NCBI RefSeq assembly: GCF_001425305.1
Contig: NZ_LMEE01000003.1
Coordinates: 62,001 to 126,000 of the forward strand
Reading direction: 5' to 3'
Source of the DNA: Phenylobacterium sp. Root1290
GTDB lineage: Bacteria > Pseudomonadota > Alphaproteobacteria > Caulobacterales > Caulobacteraceae
Length of the DNA stretch: 64,000 nt
In this document: positions 62,397 through 64,000 of the stretch, in pieces
How positions within the stretch are numbered: the stretch's first letter is position 1
How the letters are laid out: every line of letters starts with the position of its first letter
The notes under the pieces: model-generated
Seen by the model: the letters and a program-made list of their open reading frames with translations, nothing else
What the model was told of the DNA's origin: nothing
Databases searched by the model: none
Made by a program: the position numbers and the translations under genes

Positions 62397-63233
62397 CTAC
62401 TTATGGCAGATGACACAGCCGCCCGAGGCCTCGTCGATGCCGTACACATCGTCGATGGTCTCGGCGGAACGGGCGGATAGCGGGTTCAGCCGCCGGCTTC
62501 GCTTTAGCCGCTCGCGGCGCTTGTCGTAATCCGCCTTAATCTGATCGACCCGCGCTGGGCTTGCCAGTTCGACCAGGCTTTCGCCCTGGCTCCAGGTGAA
62601 CGGGGACCCGTCCTTAAGCGCCGTCTTCTCGTAGTTCACGGCTTCGGCGTACCGGTCGGGGTGGTTCTCGGCGAGCCGCACCCACTCGATCTTCTGCTGG
62701 AAGAAACAGAAGGTGCATCCCGACCGCGAGCGCCAGCTGTAGTATTCTGGCTCTCCGACGTCCGCCTGCTGGAGAATCTCAATCACCCCGGCACGGTCAA
62801 TGCCGGCCGTGCGCAGGGGCAGGTGCACCTGCATGTTCGGATGTGTCGCCTGATATCCTTCGCGGGTGGGTTCATCAGCGCGGATCGCGACGTACGAGTG
62901 GATGGTGACGCCAGCGTCTAGGTCGGCCTTTAGCCAGTGCTCCAAGGGGCGCAGCTTGAGCTGCCTTGTGCACCAGCGTGTCCGAGGCGAAGGTAGAAAG
63001 TTCCTGTATTCCGCAAGCCAAAAATCGAAATCGCGGTCAGGGTTCAGCCGCTCGATCGGGCGGCCGAGGAAGCCCTCCAGCTTGTCGAGGAACTGGTAGA
63101 CCTCCGGCAACTCCTTGCCGGTGTCGGTGAAAAAATACTCGATAGGCAAATGCGGATAATGCTGCCGCATGTAGACCGCCAAGGCGGCGCTATCGCGGCC
63201 GCCCGATACACCTAGAATATGTCGCTCGGTCAT
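62397..63233 (-). CDS. sspD: SspD/DndC-like PAPS reductase-family sulfur-transfer protein
   Basis: 278 residues, shorter than DndC (about 500) and fitting SspD. The PP-loop SGGRDS (10-15) binds ATP to adenylate the DNA backbone phosphate. Cysteines 88 (RWCTRQLK), 173 and 176 (SGCTFCFFQ) and 273 and 276 (GGCVICHK) would hold an iron-sulfur cluster as in DndC. With SspB (nickase) and SspC (ATPase) it would replace an oxygen by sulfur in one DNA strand. ATG overlaps the stop of the upstream gene (63230-63233). It converges with sspH. Confidence 0.85.
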   Translation of the reverse strand: MTERHILGVSGGRDSAALAVYMRQHYPHLPIEYFFTDTGKELPEVYQFLDKLEGFLGRPIERLNPDRDFDFWLAEYRNFLPSPRTRWCTRQLKLRPLEHWLKADLDAGVTIHSYVAIRADEPTREGYQATHPNMQVHLPLRTAGIDRAGVIEILQQADVGEPEYYSWRSRSGCTFCFFQQKIEWVRLAENHPDRYAEAVNYEKTALKDGSPFTWSQGESLVELASPARVDQIKADYDKRRERLKRSRRLNPLSARSAETIDDVYGIDEASGGCVICHK

Positions 63234-64000
63234 GCCGCCTCCACGTCAGTGTCGGCCGCCAGGCTCGCAACAGCGCGCGCCAGCGCAGCCAGCCGCAGAC
63301 GCCCACCCTCGGGCTCTTCGCCTAGTACCTTTAGGACCTGTTGCGCGAGGCCTGCGGCGGCCTCCTTTTCAACGTCCGAGAGCACGAAGCTGCGGAGTAG
63401 AGGTGGGGTGGATGGATCGAGGCCTACCACCAACGCCAAGGTCTCGGTGTACGAGCGGCGATCGCGCACCACAGCTAGGGCCTCGAGTTCGCGGAATCGC
63501 CGGCCGTAACGCGCAACCTCCGTCAGGGCGTGTGCACGGTCGCGGTCAGACCAGCTATGAGCTGGCTTGTGGAGCAGCATGCTGAGGATGCCTTCAACGT
63601 CGCCACCGGTTTCCAAGGCAGCGGCACGATCAGCGAAGGCTTCGAAGGTGTAGTCATTGGTCAAGTCCTTCAAGGTCGCCGCACGGTCGCGAAGGCCGCT
63701 GAAACTCGTCACCTCGACGCCTAACGCGCGGGCAAGCGCCGCCCGCAAGTCGGCCAAGAGCTGCGGGTAGCATCCTTCGCACTCTGTCAGGGCAGCCACG
63801 ACCAGCTCGGGTGAAAGCCGATCGCCCAATGCAGCTGGAAGGTCGTCAAAGAGTAGGGCCTCTGGATCGCTCGCCTTGAGAATTGTCGACCTAATTAGTT
63901 GGGCGTCCTCGCTGACACTCTTGGTGCGGGCCGCGTAGGTTGGCAGTGCTTCGAACCGTTGGAAGAGAGCCTGGGCGACCGGAAGCGAGGCCTCCCCCGA
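63230..64000 (-). CDS. sspC: SspC-like ATPase, C-terminal part; start lies beyond the window
   Basis: The frame is open to the window edge, giving the last 256 residues. The fragment is helical with no Walker motif in view, which fits the C-terminal end of a larger ATPase. The features LSPELVVAALTECEGCYPQLL and FEALPTYAARTKSVSEDAQ recall the C-terminal half of the SspC/Dnd-associated ATPases, though this is a weak match. Assigned mainly by position: directly upstream of and overlapping sspD, as in sspB-sspC-sspD operons. Its ATPase domain and sspB should lie to the right. Confidence 0.6.
   Translation of the reverse strand, partial: SGEASLPVAQALFQRFEALPTYAARTKSVSEDAQLIRSTILKASDPEALLFDDLPAALGDRLSPELVVAALTECEGCYPQLLADLRAALARALGVEVTSFSGLRDRAATLKDLTNDYTFEAFADRAAALETGGDVEGILSMLLHKPAHSWSDRDRAHALTEVARYGRRFRELEALAVVRDRRSYTETLALVVGLDPSTPPLLRSFVLSDVEKEAAAGLAQQVLKVLGEEPEGGRLRLAALARAVASLAADTDVEAA

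Overview
The window is about 70 percent G+C by eye, densely packed, and full of ATGA/GTGA start-stop overlaps. Gene content (YebC, MetX-MetW, a P-II protein, CPA1 antiporter, LuxR-hydrolase fusion, many small exported proteins) suggests an alphaproteobacterium of the Caulobacterales, near Caulobacter or Phenylobacterium. This is a judgement from protein resemblance and base composition, not from a marker gene.

Positions 1-49,850 are ordinary chromosome. 0-8 kb: a thioesterase, an exported class V aminotransferase, an MgtC-like protein, YebC, two tandem histidine phosphatases, and a run of lipid or aromatic-metabolism enzymes (SDR, alpha/beta hydrolase, quinone oxidoreductase). 8-16 kb: a LuxR-hydrolase fusion, a sugar aminotransferase and an acyl-CoA ligase. 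14.7-18.4 kb: a lipid-modification cluster (DUF2177, Cfa-type methyltransferase, FAD oxidoreductase, DUF1365). 18.5-24 kb: a heterodimeric ABC exporter and an M28 peptidase. 25-34.8 kb: FabF with a MarR regulator, LytTR, LemA/TPM, an antiporter, GloB and a P-II protein. 34.8-40 kb: a surface-protein locus (RTX protein, XRE regulator, large autotransporter). 40-48.5 kb: MetX-MetW, PyrD, a histidine kinase, gamma-glutamyltransferase and a P1 peptidase.

At 49,888-49,964 lies tRNA-Arg(ACG). Directly behind it, facing it, is a tyrosine integrase with an AlpA-like excisionase. This is the left edge of an integrated island that runs off the right end of the window. The island is less G+C-rich by eye and has a poorly coding stretch at 52.0-53.6 kb.

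The island cargo is a DNA-backbone phosphorothioation defence cassette. sspF-sspG-sspH (related to dptFGH) run rightward as one overlapping operon. They meet head-on, 9 bp apart, an opposing sspD with the C-terminal end of an sspC-like gene upstream of it. This matches the published sspBCD-sspFGH layout: SspBCD, with a cysteine desulfurase, would place sulfur on one strand of host DNA, and SspFGH would attack DNA lacking the mark. The 1,799-residue SspH carries a C-terminal FtsK/HerA-type ATPase and, as a new observation here, a D-x12-E-x-K motif that could be a PD-(D/E)XK nuclease centre. sspB and any sspA or sspE would lie beyond position 64,000.
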